This document shows, piece after piece, positions 21,289 to 34,487 of a DNA stretch of 64,000 nt. Made by a program: the position numbers and the translations under genes. Origin of the DNA: Turnera subulata. Taxonomy: Eukaryota; Streptophyta; Magnoliopsida; Malpighiales; Passifloraceae. Each line of letters starts with the position of its first letter. The stretch's first letter is position 1. The DNA lies in the NCBI GenBank assembly GCA_028386065.3, contig JAKUCV010002198.1:1-64000 (forward strand). The letters are read 5' to 3'. The notes under the pieces were generated by a model. The model searched no databases. It worked only from the letters and a program-made list of their open reading frames with translations, and was not told where the DNA came from.

Positions 21289-21370
21289 GTCGCTTTGGCC
21301 GAGTGGTTAAGGCGTGTGCCTGCTAAGTACATGGGGTTTCCCCGCGAGAGTTCGAATCTCTCAGGCGACG
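21289..21370 (+). tRNA. trnS-GCU (nuclear): tRNA-Ser (anticodon GCU)
   Basis: 82 nt with a full class II cloverleaf. The acceptor stem is GTCGCTT paired with AGGCGAC, with discriminator G at 21370. D-arm GGCCGAGTGGTTAAGGC holds the A box. The anticodon stem is TGTGC/GTACA around loop CTGCTAA, with anticodon GCT at 21322-21324 reading AGC/AGU codons. The long variable arm GGGG-TTT-CCCC is characteristic of tRNA-Ser. The T-arm GAGAGTTCGAATCTCTC holds the B box. CCA is not encoded, as expected for a nuclear gene. A CAAC upstream (21285-21288) resembles the plant tRNA initiation motif and a T-run follows. Confidence 0.98.
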
Positions 21371-21373
21371 TAA

Positions 21374-21379
21374 TTTTTT
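21374..21379 (+). terminator. RNA polymerase III T-run terminator
   Basis: TTTTTT beginning 4 nt after the tRNA-Ser gene, the usual Pol III stop. Confidence 0.85.
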
Positions 21380-22863
21380 AAAATTTGAAATATTTTAATC
21401 CATTAGTATACTATTACATTACACCATCGTAATAAAAATATTATTATTATTATTATTATTTTAACAGAAGCATCATATTAGTATATTAGGTTAGCCAAAA
21501 TAGAGTAACCAATCAATATGGCATTTATGTACCTAATGTTACGAAGAGAGGCCTACAAAATTTGAAAAAAATAATTATTACCGTTACAAGACATTTTATC
21601 ATAAAATTATAAATAGATAGTGATAAAAATAGAGTAACCAATTAATGTTTTCGTCTTTATAAACAATATTATAAGCTTGCCAATAAATTATTTATTACCT
21701 CTAAAATATAGTTTATCAACAAAAATTAATATACAGAAACCAACTAATATTGACTTTCTAAATCCAATAAAAAAAATTACAACCTCTAAAACAAATCTTC
21801 TTATAAAAATTGTAAAACATAAAAGTCAAAATAGAGTGACCAACCAATATTGACATTTCTGTGGGAACAAAAAAAAATCCTTTACTTTCGGAAATAAATA
21901 CATATAATTTTAACATATTCTTCTAGCAAGTTATAAATACTAAATTATACTAATTTTAAGTTTTCTAGACTATAATGGAAGGAAGGACAAAAATCTCATT
22001 TGTTTTGTTTATGGGTCACTTGGTTTTGTTTCAAAGTAACACTTCTTTGGAAACTTGAGGTCCTTGGCTGTAGTTTTTGTCTTCCATAATTATAGACAGC
22101 TGTAGTGCACGGTAGTATAGCGGGACTAAAAAGTTAAACTCGGTGGTTTCCTTGATTCAAAGTTGAAATTCCAAAAGTGGGAAAACAACCACGAACTCCG
22201 TCATACCCACCCACCCGCAAAACTATTTAATTTCAGACAAAATCCGTCACTGTGAAGAAAGCATAATTAATTACACAGACCTGACAATTAAATAAATTAA
22301 AACAAAAATAAAATAAAATTTCCACTCCACCACGTGCCGTCGCTCTTTCCAGTTTTCCTAATCACATCTCTAACAAAACAAAAACCATAATTAAAATAAA
22401 GCATGTAGCAGAATTTTATTTTTTTATCCACAAATATAAGGATATTATATTACTATTAGGAAAATTAAAGAAAAAAACTAAATTAGGAGGAAAATGGAAT
22501 AAAGTGGGGTAAACGACTAAACGGTAAAATAAAAGTCGTCTCCCTTACAACCCCCGACGGCTCTTCCAAATTTCATCTCAGTCCACCTTGTCCCATTTCT
22601 CTCTCTAGATCGTACACCATTTCTGATCTCCGTTCAAGATCTCTCCACTTTCTCTCTCTCTGGATATAATAATCTTAGATCTCATTATAACTACAATTTA
22701 ACACCGGTTTTGTTTCTACCTTCCCTCTAAAGTGAGGATTGTGAGCTGTCCTCCTCCTCCTCCCCCTCGCCTCAGTGGCATATAGAGAGCTAAAAACACA
22801 AAAGGGGCAAACCGGCACCACCAGGGCGACGCGTCGTCTGACGGCGGTGGATCTGAGACGGAA
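21380..22863. other. AT-rich spacer and promoter of the AP-2 alpha gene
   Basis: Strongly AT-rich to about 22000, with a (TTA)n run near 21436-21462 and recurring AAATAGAGT(A/G)ACCAA segments at about 21501, 21628 and 21829 that suggest a decayed repeat. A G-box CACGTG is at 22331-22336, and pyrimidine-rich leader sequence (CTCTCTCT, about 22599-22661) precedes the start codon. No gene is seen. Confidence 0.5.
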
Positions 22864-25800
22864 ATGGCGCTCTCGGGGATGAGAGGTCTCTCGGTGTTCA
22901 TCAGCGACATCCGGAATTGCCAGAACAAAGAGCAGGAGCGCCTCCGCGTCGATAAAGAGCTCGGCAACGTCCGCACTCGCTTCAAAAACGAGAAGGTTAG
23001 GGTTTCCACTCTCCCTGTTTCCTTTCAATTCTCAAGGATCCCCAAATGGACCGCCACTGAATTAATTTGGTCGTGGATCATTTTACGATTTGTCCTTTAA
23101 CACTCTAGGGAAGGGAAGAGTTGAAACTGTTTGTTTTAGTAGTAGGGAGCATTTAGTGTGAACTGCCTTCCTTCCTTCCTTCCTTCCAGCTTAGCTCTAC
23201 TCTCCCCTTGCGCTTTGGATTTTGAAATTGCTTTTGTGGTTCTGTTCTCGTTTAGTTCCTCTTTTTTCTGTTGCTTCTTATTCTAGTGTGGATGATATTA
23301 ATTAGTAAGAATGAGCACGAAGGGTTTTTGCTTGGCCTCAGCATTACTAAGTTTCCGGTGGAGAGAATGTTTAAGTAGTGGCACATCATTTCTATTCTTC
23401 TTGACTGGGGCTGGGTATCGCCGCTTTGTTTGGAATTGATGCCGGACTTGGCTGTTGGCTTACTTGAGTTTGCAATTCAAGCTTGTTTTAGAATTTGGAC
23501 TCGTGGTTTTTGCTTGTCCGATTGGGTTTTCTGCAACTTGAAGGGCGTAGATGATCGTATGCTGAGTAGTTACCTACGAGTTTGGATGATGTTAAGCTGC
23601 TTTGTGATGGTGGTATGACAGTATTTTGGTGATCCTTTTATTTGAACGCCCAGCGAATTGCTCCTTGTCATTGCCGATTAGTTATTTGAATGTGTTGGAG
23701 GTTTTATTGGAGACTGCATACATGTTCTTGAATCAGAAAGATGATCATGATGTTGCTGAAGCAAAATATCTGATAAATAATTAGAATCTCTTGTACTTAA
23801 GGAGCTTAGGTGCCTTTACCGGGACAGGGCAATTGTTAAGAAGAAAACTACTCATATGAAATGTACACTAAGCTAAGCTTGTCCTCATGTGATCTGTCAA
23901 ACTGTAGTGATAGTTCTACAATAACGAGGTTTGAGGATGCCATCTAGTGGTGATTAGCCTGTCATAGTATCTTTTCCAGATGGTCATCATTCAATGGTTT
24001 CTTTGGCTTCCTGACACTTCTAATTACTGAGTAGCACTACCTCTTTCCGCACCTCATCTTGATAACTAGTGCGTATGACCGCCTGTGATTTCTGATAAAG
24101 AAATTGGAAGATCTGGTTAGATAATTTGTCACCTTTTTCTTGATTGTAGTTGAGTTCTTGCAAAATTCCTGGCTCAGTGTCGCAACTCATGCTTTAGTCC
24201 ACCTTAGTTCGGTATATGCCTTGCTTCTTCATTCAGTTGCATTGAAATTTAAATTTGGTTGCATTCTTGCAAAATTTTCTGCATGATAGAATCAGGAATT
24301 TGATGGATCATCAAATTTTACCTTTCTCATTTCGAACTGCAACTATTTTGGGAATGATAATAGTCTGAAGCCTTTAAATAACAGTTATTGTTTCATTTCC
24401 AAGGTTCTGAAATAAGTGTAGCAAACTGGGGAACGTGATGTTTGAATTAAAATTTTTATTGCTCTTTGGATGATGGAAAATGATTTTGTTATACACTGGA
24501 CTACTCAGCTAAAGAATTTCAGTTGTGGGTTGAGGTTGTGGATCTACAAGGTCATAAGAAATGGCAAAACATACAATATTGAGTGCTAATTGGCTAAATG
24601 GGCTTGATGCTTGCTCAGATAACCATGCCAGCATTCATTTGTGCATGGCCTTTTTATGATACTTTGGCGTTTCGTTACAGAGTGATTGGTTCTTTCTTGG
24701 TTTGCTTAACTTGTTGTGACCATGGACTTTGTCTCTTATTTGAATACTGGTAGTCTTCATTTGATTCTGATGCTTTTTTTGGCTGTTTGGAAACTGACGG
24801 CTATTCGCATTCCGTCTTTCTTTTGTAATTACTCATGAATATGCAATTTCTAATGCGTTATTGATCGAACTCTTTTGTTTCTTTCGGCAGGGTTTGTCTC
24901 CTTATGAAAAGAAGAAATATGTTTGGAAGATGCTTTACATTTATATGCTGGGTTATGATGTAGATTTTGGTCACATGGAAGCTGTTTCCTTAATATCTGC
25001 TCCAAAGTACCCAGAAAAGCAGGTCTTTGCATCTCTTTACTGATCTCATAAAGATGGCTTGTGGTTGACTTCTGTGGATTGATCGTTTAGAAAATTTGTC
25101 AATGCTTCTTGTGGACTGGAATTTCAAAGTTTATGAGAAACTTTTCTATATTGGACATAGGACATTTCATACCAAATAATGTAGGTTAAAGAGACATTGA
25201 TTACATTTTGAAGAATTACATACAGAAAAGGGTATGATCTTGAAGAATTATATTTTCTGTTATTGAAAGTTGTACAGTTTTGATCGTCTGTCACTGAAAG
25301 CTAAATCACATCGTCTCTTCTGTTTATTTGCCTTTTAACACATTTTGCAAATGTTGCAGGTTGGCTACATTGTGACATCATGTTTACTCAATGAGAACCA
25401 TGACTTCTTGAGATTAGCTATTAACACTGTGCGTAATGACATTATTGGTCGAAATGAAACCTTTCAGTGCCTGGCGTTAACTTTGGTATGTCAACAGTAG
25501 ATATCCTATTTTACAGGTCATCATTTCCAATTGCAATTTGTTTATTTTCCTGTGGAGTTTTTGGGCTTCAAACAGTTAGATGAGTTTATGGGACTTGTGA
25601 AGTGCATCGTGTCAGTTGTATTATTGATTTCTCTAGTTAGGGTTTTGTTTATCAGTTTTTTTCTTTGATCTGTAGGCTTAATTCTGTATGCCCCTTTTCT
25701 TTGTCTATTCTCTGAGTGGTCGTTCACTTGTGTTGTGTCATGTTCTGTTCCAAATGTTTAGTTCAACCTTTTTACTTTCCATTCTCAGTTGCTGACCCTT

Positions 25801-28800
25801 TGACTCAATCTTTATAGGTTGGAAATATTGGCGGGAGAGAATTTGCTGAGTCATTGGCACCTGATGTGCAAAAGTTACTTGTAAGGGATCAAACATATTT
25901 TTGTGAGCTTATAGCAGATATGCTGAAAATAATATCTTTGGTTTCTTTGGTCTTTAGATTTCAAGTAGCTGCAGACCACTTGTGAGGAAGAAAGCTGCTC
26001 TATGTCTCTTACGCTTGTACAGGAAAAATCCTGATGTTGTTAATGTAGACGGCTGGTATGTTTGGATGTTATAGTAGATTATAGTGACTGTTTACAATTC
26101 AGTGTACCTGTAACTATATGAATAATCTACCTTCCCGAACTTTTTAGGGCGGACCGGATGGCACAACTGTTAGATGAGCGCGATCTTGGAGTGCTGACAT
26201 CTTCCATGAGTCTTCTCGTTGCATTAGTGTCAAATAACCACGAAGCATATTGGACTTGTCTCCCAAAGTGTGTTAAGATATTGGAACGACTTGCTAGAAA
26301 CCAGGATATTCCACAAGAATACACTTATTATGGTATCCCATCTCCTTGGCTTCAGGTCTGTATTTAATTTTAGTTAGTTTTTAACTTTTCACATTTTGTT
26401 CTAGGTGATCATTTGAGAAGCCCATGACTTATGACTGGTTGTGGCATCCCATTTTTGGTTTATTGAATGTAACATATATCATTTTATCTACGTTTGCAAG
26501 TTCATGCTAATGCCATTTTTTGGATGCGCAGGTTAAAACAATGAGGGCTCTTCAGTACTTTCCAACCATTGAGGATCCAAATACTAGAAGAGCATTATTT
26601 GAGGTTCATCTGTTCTTTCAAAATTCTAATTTGGCCTTACATTTAGATTTCTAATTTCTAATATGGTCTTAATGCACGATTTCAGGTCTTACAGCGTATA
26701 TTGATGGGAACTGATGTTGTCAAGAACGTCAATAAAAATAATGCGTCTCATGCTGTTCTTTTTGAAGCCCTTGCTCTTGTAAGTTCTTCAATTTAAGCAT
26801 TTTTCTACATTAAATAATCATAGACCAACTTGAATAGCACTTGGTTGATATTGGCATGCAGTATTGTTAGATTGATTTCACCTTTCGGCTTATTTGTTCT
26901 CTCTCTCTCTCTCTCTCTATCTGTCTATCTATCTGACATGTGATGATAAAAGAAAAGATTTTAATAGAGCCAAATATTCCACTCCAATTTGGCAGTAATT
27001 TTCTTAAGAGTCTAGATCATTCATTGGTTTTTAAACTCGCGTGACATTTGGGACTATAGTTTCATAATTTTTCTCATTTTGAGTCTTACATGGTTTTGCA
27101 TTAGAAACAATGTTGATTAACCACTGAGGGGCCTGTGTTCTCTTTGTATTCTACTTTTCCTGCCACAGGTAATGCATCTTGATGCCGAAAAAGAGATGAT
27201 GTCTCAATGTGTTGCCCTGCTTGGAAAATTTATCGCTGTGCGTGAACCAAATATCCGCTATCTTGGCTTGGTGAGTTGTGGAAACACTACCAGTTGAATT
27301 TTATTTCTTCTGGTGTTTCGAGATCTGCCTCATTCAAGCAACTCAAAAAAACTTGGCAGACTGCAACCATTTATGATCCTTGATGACTTTTTAATAGCTG
27401 CCAATGTGCCCACACGTTTGACATTACAGCTGATTTTCTTTGCTGCAGGAGAATATGACTCGGATGTTGATGGTAACGGATGTGCAAGATATCATCAAAA
27501 GACATCAGGCTCAGATCATTACCTCCTTGAAAGATCCTGACATCAGGTTAAATTTTACTGTTGGTGTGTCTAAATTTTCCCAATCTGTTGATGTCAAACT
27601 CCAATGCACATGTTGGGCATTATTCTTCCGTTTCTTCTTTTCTAAATTTCTTTTCAATGATTGTCCTTGGGAGGAAAAAAAGATATACGTTATGATTGGT
27701 AGTGTTTGTCGTTGTTCATGTTTACAATGACTGAACTAATAATTAGACACTCATTGCGCCCTAATTTTGGAAGTATTCGTAAAACTTTTCCTGACTTCAA
27801 ACCTCCTCCCCAGTATTCGCCGCCGTGCTCTTGATTTGCTCTATGGTATGTGTGATGTTTCAAACGCAAAGGACATAGTGGAAGAACTGTTGCAGGTAAT
27901 GTGCTGTGTATTAGTTCTTTTCGATTTAGCTGTGTGTTATGTCTAATCCACCACAATATGCTGAAAATTTTTATGCACTGAATTGTATGTGCTATCCAGT
28001 ATCTCAGCACGGCGGAGTTTGCAATGCGTGAAGAATTGTCTCTTAAAGCTGCTATTCTTGCGGAGAAGTTTGCCCCTGATTTATCTTGGTAAGGACTGCC
28101 ACTACAAATATACAGATACATATATCATAACACTTTTGAAAGAAGATCTGCTTCACATGGCTGAGCTAATGTATTCGTTGTTGAGATAGTATATCTATCA
28201 GAAGTTATGCTATGCAATGGATTTTTTACAAATTTGTTTATTTCAAACCTTAATGTTTATGTATTCTTAGTAAATCAGCACAGTGCACAAGTGTGATTGA
28301 TGATGTTAAAATTTCTGTTATTGTGGAACTGTTTAAAATTGCATTTGTTGGAGGATGCAGTCATTGCAGTCCAGAGGTTTCTTGGCATGTAGGCTTTTTA
28401 GCCATTTTCAGTTGGAGTTAGGTTAATGCGTAGCAATTATCTAGAAGGAATGGATGTTGGAACTTGCTATGTAGCATGTGCCAAACACCAATCTCCATGC
28501 TTCTGTTAGGGATCTGGTCCTTCAATTCACTGACCTGCAAGATTTCTTGTGCTAGTAACAGCAATGGTTTTCCCTACTGTCTTGATATTCCTGCTTCCAC
28601 TGTCCTACTAATAACCCACACTTTGAATGGGATAGTCTTGTATTTTGGTCTATCTGTGCTGCATGAGAGCAATCACTGTGACATAAACTTGGGATGGAAA
28701 TGATTGAGTATGTCACTGTCGTTAGTATGTTTGTCTTAAAACCAATTGTCAAAATTTCACAGTACAATGTGCATAATTCTTCTGGAGCTTTCTGACTTCC

Positions 28801-31800
28801 TTTGGAATTTGGACTAGACATGGTCTCTTGCCAAACTTTTCATCAATTTTTATAAGCATGTGTTTTATCAATTTTGGTTACAATTATTATCTTATATACA
28901 GGTATGTGGATGTGATCCTTCAGTTGATTGACAAGGCAGGAGATTTTGTTAGCGATGATATATGGTTCCGTGTTGTGCAGTTTGTTACAAACAACGAAGA
29001 TCTGCAGGTACTCAAAATAATGGTTGAAAAAATCCAAATCTTGCTTTTATTCGAGACACTGAGACTTATGATATTTGATCAGCCTTATGCAGCAGCTAAA
29101 GCCAAAGAGTATCTCGACAAGCCTGCGATACATGAGACAATGGTCAAGGTGCGTTAGCATATCAGTGTTAGACATTATAACTTACATGAAAACAACATGT
29201 ATTCCATACTGCCAAAGAGAGGAAGAGATAGAAGTTTGCGTAGAAACAAGTCACATTTCTGGGTAATGCGTGCATGAACAGGTCAGTGCTTATATTCTTG
29301 GAGAGTACAGCCACCTTTTGGCCAGACGGCCTGGGTGTAGCCCAAAGGAAATATTCAGCATCATACATGAGAAACTTCCTACTGTATCGTAAGCGCACAT
29401 TGCCTTTGTAATCCCTCAGTTTGTCAGTTTGTTTTTTATTTTCTCCCATCCAGCATGTCTTTGAACAATGGACCCCTCTGCAGAACTTCTACCATTGCAA
29501 TTCTTTTGTCCACCTATGCCAAGATCTTAATGCACACTCAACCCGCAGACCCAGAACTGCAAAACCAAATATGGGCAATCTTCAACAAGTGAGATATGGC
29601 TTAACTACTGTTTGTCTTTTATACTGTTTGTTGGTTGCTGTTTGAACAATTTTGACTGATATTTGAAATTGATTTAGATATGAGAGTTGCATTGATGCTG
29701 AAATACAACAACGAGCTGTCGAGTATTTTGCATTAAGTAGGAAAGGCGCGGCTCTAATGGATATATTGGCTGAAATGCCCAAATTTCCAGAGCGTCAGGT
29801 ATGTGTTTTGATCAACAATATTAGGTCTGAGAAAGAATTTATTGTTATTTCTGTAAAATCATCTGGATCTTGTTAATTATAGTGAGCGTGCTCACTATAT
29901 GCCTCTGGGGATTTTACGCCTGGTCGACACGCGAGCGCGACTATGATACGGTCATATTAGTTGGGCCTGACGAAAAGGTCCAAATAATATTATCCTCATT
30001 ATTACTGCTAATGCTCCTAGTGGGCGTAGCAATTGTTTGGCTCTTTTTTTACAGGTTTACTTCTCGTCAACTGACCTTGCAATTGGGTTACCAACAGCTT
30101 TATCTCACTTTGATTACCTAGAATTTATTGTTATTTCTGTAAAATCATCAGTGATTTTGGCTGAAAATTATGTTGCTCGTTGTTGACACTTGCTGTGATT
30201 ATTTTCTCTTTGAAATCAGTCTGCATTGATAAAGAAGGCTGAAGATGTTGAAGTTGATACAGCAGAGCAAAGTGCTATTAAGTTGCGGGCGCAGCAGCAG
30301 ACATCAAATGCTTTGGTTGTCACAGATCAACGTCCAGCTAATGGAGCTCCTCCTTCTGTTGGACCACTTACACTGGTAAAGGTTCCCAGCATGAGCAGCA
30401 ATGTGGTTAGTTCTTGTCCCTTTTTTCACTGTAGGTCTTCATTGTTTATGTTGTGCTAGGATTCATCAGTAATTGCTTGGTCATTTTCGTGTTGTGCTTC
30501 TTTTCAGGAACACACTTCAGCTGATCAAGGATTGACTCAGCCAAATGGGAGTTTGACTAAAGTAGAACCTCAATCTCAATCACCTGATCTCCTTGGTGAT
30601 CTTTTGGGTCCACTAGCTATTGAAGGTCCTCCAGCCGCTTCTGTGCAATCTGAGCAAAATACCATATCAGGAGTGGAAGGTGCCCCGAGTGCTGCGGATC
30701 TTGCGGCTATAGTACCTGTTGGAGAGCAGACAAACTCTGTGCAGGTTCTTGCCTGATATTCTTATATCTAGCTCGAAGTGAATATTTTTTCATTTAGACT
30801 CTTTGAAATTGCTGGATCTTTCTGGAGTTCAATCCTTTCTTCACAGTTTGTTAAGTTCCAGTTGTGTTATGAAGTATTACTTCTAAAAATAATTGCTCAT
30901 GTAAAATTTGCAATTATGTATTCAACATACTAGACCTGAGGACTGATTAGCTTTTGATTTTGCTGGGCCACTTTGATCGACTCCACCACTTGTCAATTAA
31001 CAGCTTTTTACTATTCTTTGGAACGATGAAAGATACTTAAGACAGAGGTAGTTAAAACTAATAGGTTTAGTTCAGTTTCTCACTTGTATATTTATTCCTA
31101 AAGCAACTGCTTTCCATCGTTAAAGTCGGTTCTTACTCAAAATTGGATTCTTCAGTTCTATGCTCAATTAGTCCAAGCAAATTGCAGATTTTGTACACTT
31201 GTAGTTCTGCTATGTAATACTAAGCAACATGTATCTTGATTATCATATTTCATCTGCTTTTTATTGGAAGAATCTAGCTGGTTTCCATGGCATGTTGATC
31301 TCATAATCACTAAAGTTTGTTTATCATTGTTGCAGCCGATTGGAAATATCAATGAAAGATTTTATGCTTTGTGCTTAAAGGACAGTGGTGTGCTATATGA
31401 GGATCCCAACATTCAGGTACTGTTTACCCTTTTGTGACTTGGGCGTTTTTGTGATTTATGCTCTTTCTAACATGTTTGCCACCTCTCTATTATAGCATCT
31501 GAAAAAATGTCTGATATTTTTTATTAATTTTTTGAAGATTGGTATCAAAGCAGAGTGGAGAATGCATCATGGGCGGCTTGTTTTGTTCTTGGGAAACAAG
31601 AACACTTCTCCCCTTGTTTCTGTTCAGGCTATAATATTGCCTCCTGCCCATTTAAAGATGGAGCTCTCATTAGTACCTGAAACCATACCACCCCGGGCAC
31701 AGGTAAAATTATATAATTGGTAGTTGGGTCTCTATAGATGCATTGACCTTTTTGTTTCCCCTTTTAATTCATCGTGTTTTTCACCATTTCCTCTGGTTTT

Positions 31801-33049
31801 GCAGGTCCAATGCCCACTTGAAGTAATGAACATTCAGCCCAGCAGGGATGTTGCTGTTCTTGACTTCTCCTACAAGTTTGGTACTAACATGGTACACATG
31901 AATTGCTGTATCCTGTGTTGCTAGAGTTTATATAGAGTTTACTAATATTTAAAACTGCAATTATCTAAAATTTTACTCTTCTTGTAGGTCAATGTCAAGC
32001 TTCGTCTCCCTGCTGTCCTAAACAAATTTCTTCAACCTATTACAGTTTCTGCAGAAGAATTTTTCCCCCAGTGGAGATCGCTTTCAGGGCCTCCTTTGAA
32101 ACTCCAAGAAGTGGTTAGATTTCAACTCCCTAAGAAGGTGGTTGCATTACTTTTACTACTGTCATCTTCTACCCTTGACAAATATCTCTTTTTTTGTCTT
32201 AATTGCCCAGGTTAGAGGTGTAAGACCATTGCCTCTGGTTGAAATGGCAAACCTGTTTAACAGTTTTCGGTTGACAGTTTGTCCGGGGCTTGTAAGTCTT
32301 TTGTTCTTTTTCATCTGAGAAAGACGTCGTTATATATTCTAGTTTCTCATTTTTATTCCATTTCCTGTTTAGGATCCAAATCCTAATAATTTGGTTGCAA
32401 GTACAACATTCTACTCTGAGAGTACGCGCGCCATGCTTTGCCTGGTATGGGGTTTTTTTTATTCTTGTTTCATTTATATGACTCGAAATAAGTAAAACGA
32501 TGCTCTTACTGACACCATGAGAGATGTATGGTGGAATTTTTGGCGTGTCAGTTGTAGATATCTGGGACTGAATGTTTTACCTCTTCTCTTGGGACGTTCT
32601 GATTATCTTTGTTCATTTTCCTTTCTGGTATTCCTGTTGTTATGCTTGTCTGCAAAACTTCATTGTTTTAGTTTGGCCTATAAATATGTAGTACTTGTGT
32701 TTGAAGCCTTGCTGTATAATGATATTCCAGATGAGAATTGAAACAGATCCCGCAGACAGAACCCAGTTGCGGATGACAGTTGCCTCAGGAGACCCAACAT
32801 TGACATTTGAGTATGTATATCCAATTTCAAGCAATCTTTTAAACCCTTCTTGGGCATGTTAGTATATCTTTTCTCTAACCTTTTAACATCTGCAGGCTGA
32901 AAGAGTTTATCAAGGAACAGTTAGTTAGCATTCCTACAACATCACGCGAACCAGCAGCACCTGTGCCAGTGACAGCTCCAGTAACAGCGCCAGTTACGCC
33001 ACCAACAGCTTTGACGGATCCCGGGGCTATGCTTGCTGGGTTGCTGTGA
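22864..33049 (+). CDS. AP2A: AP-2 adaptor complex subunit alpha
   Basis: Large subunit of the AP-2 clathrin adaptor, which binds PIP2 and cargo at the plasma membrane and recruits clathrin and accessory proteins. 27 exons give 1032 residues: 22864-22995, 24891-25022, 25360-25485, 25818-25880, 25958-26055, 26148-26355, 26532-26603, 26686-26778, 27169-27270, 27449-27546, 27814-27895, 28000-28088, 28902-29007, 29083-29148, 29282-29388, 29454-29588, 29678-29798, 30220-30405, 30508-30744, 31336-31416, 31538-31702, 31805-31891, 31988-32113, 32211-32291, 32373-32444, 32731-32810, 32896-33049. The adaptin trunk (about 1-610) opens [20 protein letters not shown] and includes [20 protein letters not shown]; the hinge (about 611-751) is rich in Q, P and S; the appendage (about 752-1032) carries the sandwich and platform subdomains, ending [14 protein letters not shown] as in plant orthologues. 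All junctions are GT-AG and in frame. Intron 17 holds an unusual insertion. Confidence 0.97.
26902..26934 (+). repeat. (CT)n/(CTAT)n microsatellite in AP2A intron 8
   Basis: CTCTCTCTCTCTCTCTCT followed by repeated TCTATCTG/TCTATCTA units. Intronic; no other signal. Confidence 0.8.
29834..30149. repeat. Insertion in AP2A intron 17 bounded by 30-bp direct repeats
   Basis: The run AGAATTTATTGTTATTTCTG followed by TAAAATCATC occurs at 29834-29863 and again, identical, at 30120-30149. Between them lie 256 bp unlike plant intron DNA: higher GC patches, a 22-bp near-palindrome at its left end (29878-29899), and a frame open from a TTG at 29870 to TAG at 30119-30121 with two strongly hydrophobic stretches. 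There are no transposon ends that I recognise. A fragment inserted during break repair with duplication of flanking DNA is one explanation. Confidence 0.8.
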
Positions 33050-34487
33050 CATGATGGGATGACTAATCTTTGAAGGTTTGTTCAATATACAAATGTAATC
33101 TTGATTTATACAGCTGGCCCACCCATCTGTCCCTCAAGTTAAGAGGTGGATAAAAGGAAATTCATTATGCAAGGGCTGGCGGGATTAAGGGTGAGCTAAT
33201 TTGTGATCGGCTTGAGTATCCGAGTAGAATTTCCCAGTGGGGGGGTGGGTCGGGATTTTGATATTCTTTTGCACAGCTGTGATGTGCTTAGTGAGGGTTT
33301 TCCGAGATTCTCGTGAGGGTGAGGGCTTCTTTTTTCTTACTTTGATTTAATTTTTTTCCATTTTTTATTTTCTCTTCCCAGTTTTTTTGGATTGATTACT
33401 GTAGCACGGAGTTTGACAGGATTGTAAGATATTACGTGAAGTAGTAAGAGTTGTAATAGTTTATATTTGATGCTCAATGCATAGTCAATTTTAATAAGAA
33501 TACAGCAGATAGCAGAAGCATTAGTTGTGACACTGTTATTTATTATTGTTTGTTCACTTGTTATCTGATTCATGTCCCATTATTGTTATTGTTTATCTGT
33601 ATTGTTATGTTTATACAGCTGAAAGGATTTATAAAAGAAACAGCGTGGATTTTGCTAAGGGCCGACCACTGTAACCGGCGAATATACAACGCGGTGCAAG
33701 AACAGCCGTGCATCTGGTTGCATGATTTAAAAAATTGCGTGTTTGCGCCATAATAAACACTAGTGAGGGTTACCGTCAGCACGCTAATGTTTTCTTATGC
33801 AATTCTCAAAATTCTCCCTCTCCAATTTCTGGCACTTGCAAGCCAAGTTAGCAGTAGTAGAGGATTAAGCTCACAAGTGAAAACCATGATTATGTGTTGG
33901 TGGCACTATTAGTGCCAAAAAACATGAACAAAAGCAGTAACGGTGCATCACATGATTCTATACTCCATCTTTAAAGGGTCGTCCCCCCGCTTCTCATTTG
34001 TCATGATGCATTTGCAAGATAAGAAAAAAATAACTACAACTATAAAATGGTACAAATAGTTGTGGAAAACTAGCAACAAAGCATTAATTTATACAATGCT
34101 ATGGACTCTCAGATAAGCAAAACCAAAAACACCTGCTTATCTTCCACAAAAGGGAATAGAATTACATGCATGGTGATTAGCTTTCCCTCTCATGAGAAGA
34201 ATGAAAATATACGCTTGCGTGGAGATAGCTAACAAAGGCCAAACCATCTCGAGAAGAGGAACAAACTAGCTTTCAAACTACCCAAAATGCTGATTCCAGT
34301 GAGAAGCACGAATCCATCAAAACACAATACCAGCAGAATCGGCAGCACAACAAAATATTTGCCCCTGGCTTTGACAGTGATCATCATCATTGCACCTGGT
34401 AAACACAAGGCCTGTGCCATACAAGTCCGCTTCGAGAATGGCCACATCAGGGAAAAAAAAAGCACCTTTGGATGCCCTCAAGTCAGC
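33050..34487. other. 3' UTRs of the convergent AP2A and PTM-like genes
   Basis: AP2A transcription enters from the left and the PTM-like gene from the right. The only noteworthy ORF is 34229-34465 on the minus strand, 78 codons with a hydrophobic middle (YFVVLPILLVLCFDGFVLL). It lies just downstream of the PTM-like stop codon and is described under findings. The rest is AT-rich non-coding sequence. Confidence 0.55.

Noticed and set aside
27690..28121. 143-codon minus-strand ORF across AP2A exons 11-12
   Set aside because: Antisense shadow spanning introns and exons of AP2A.
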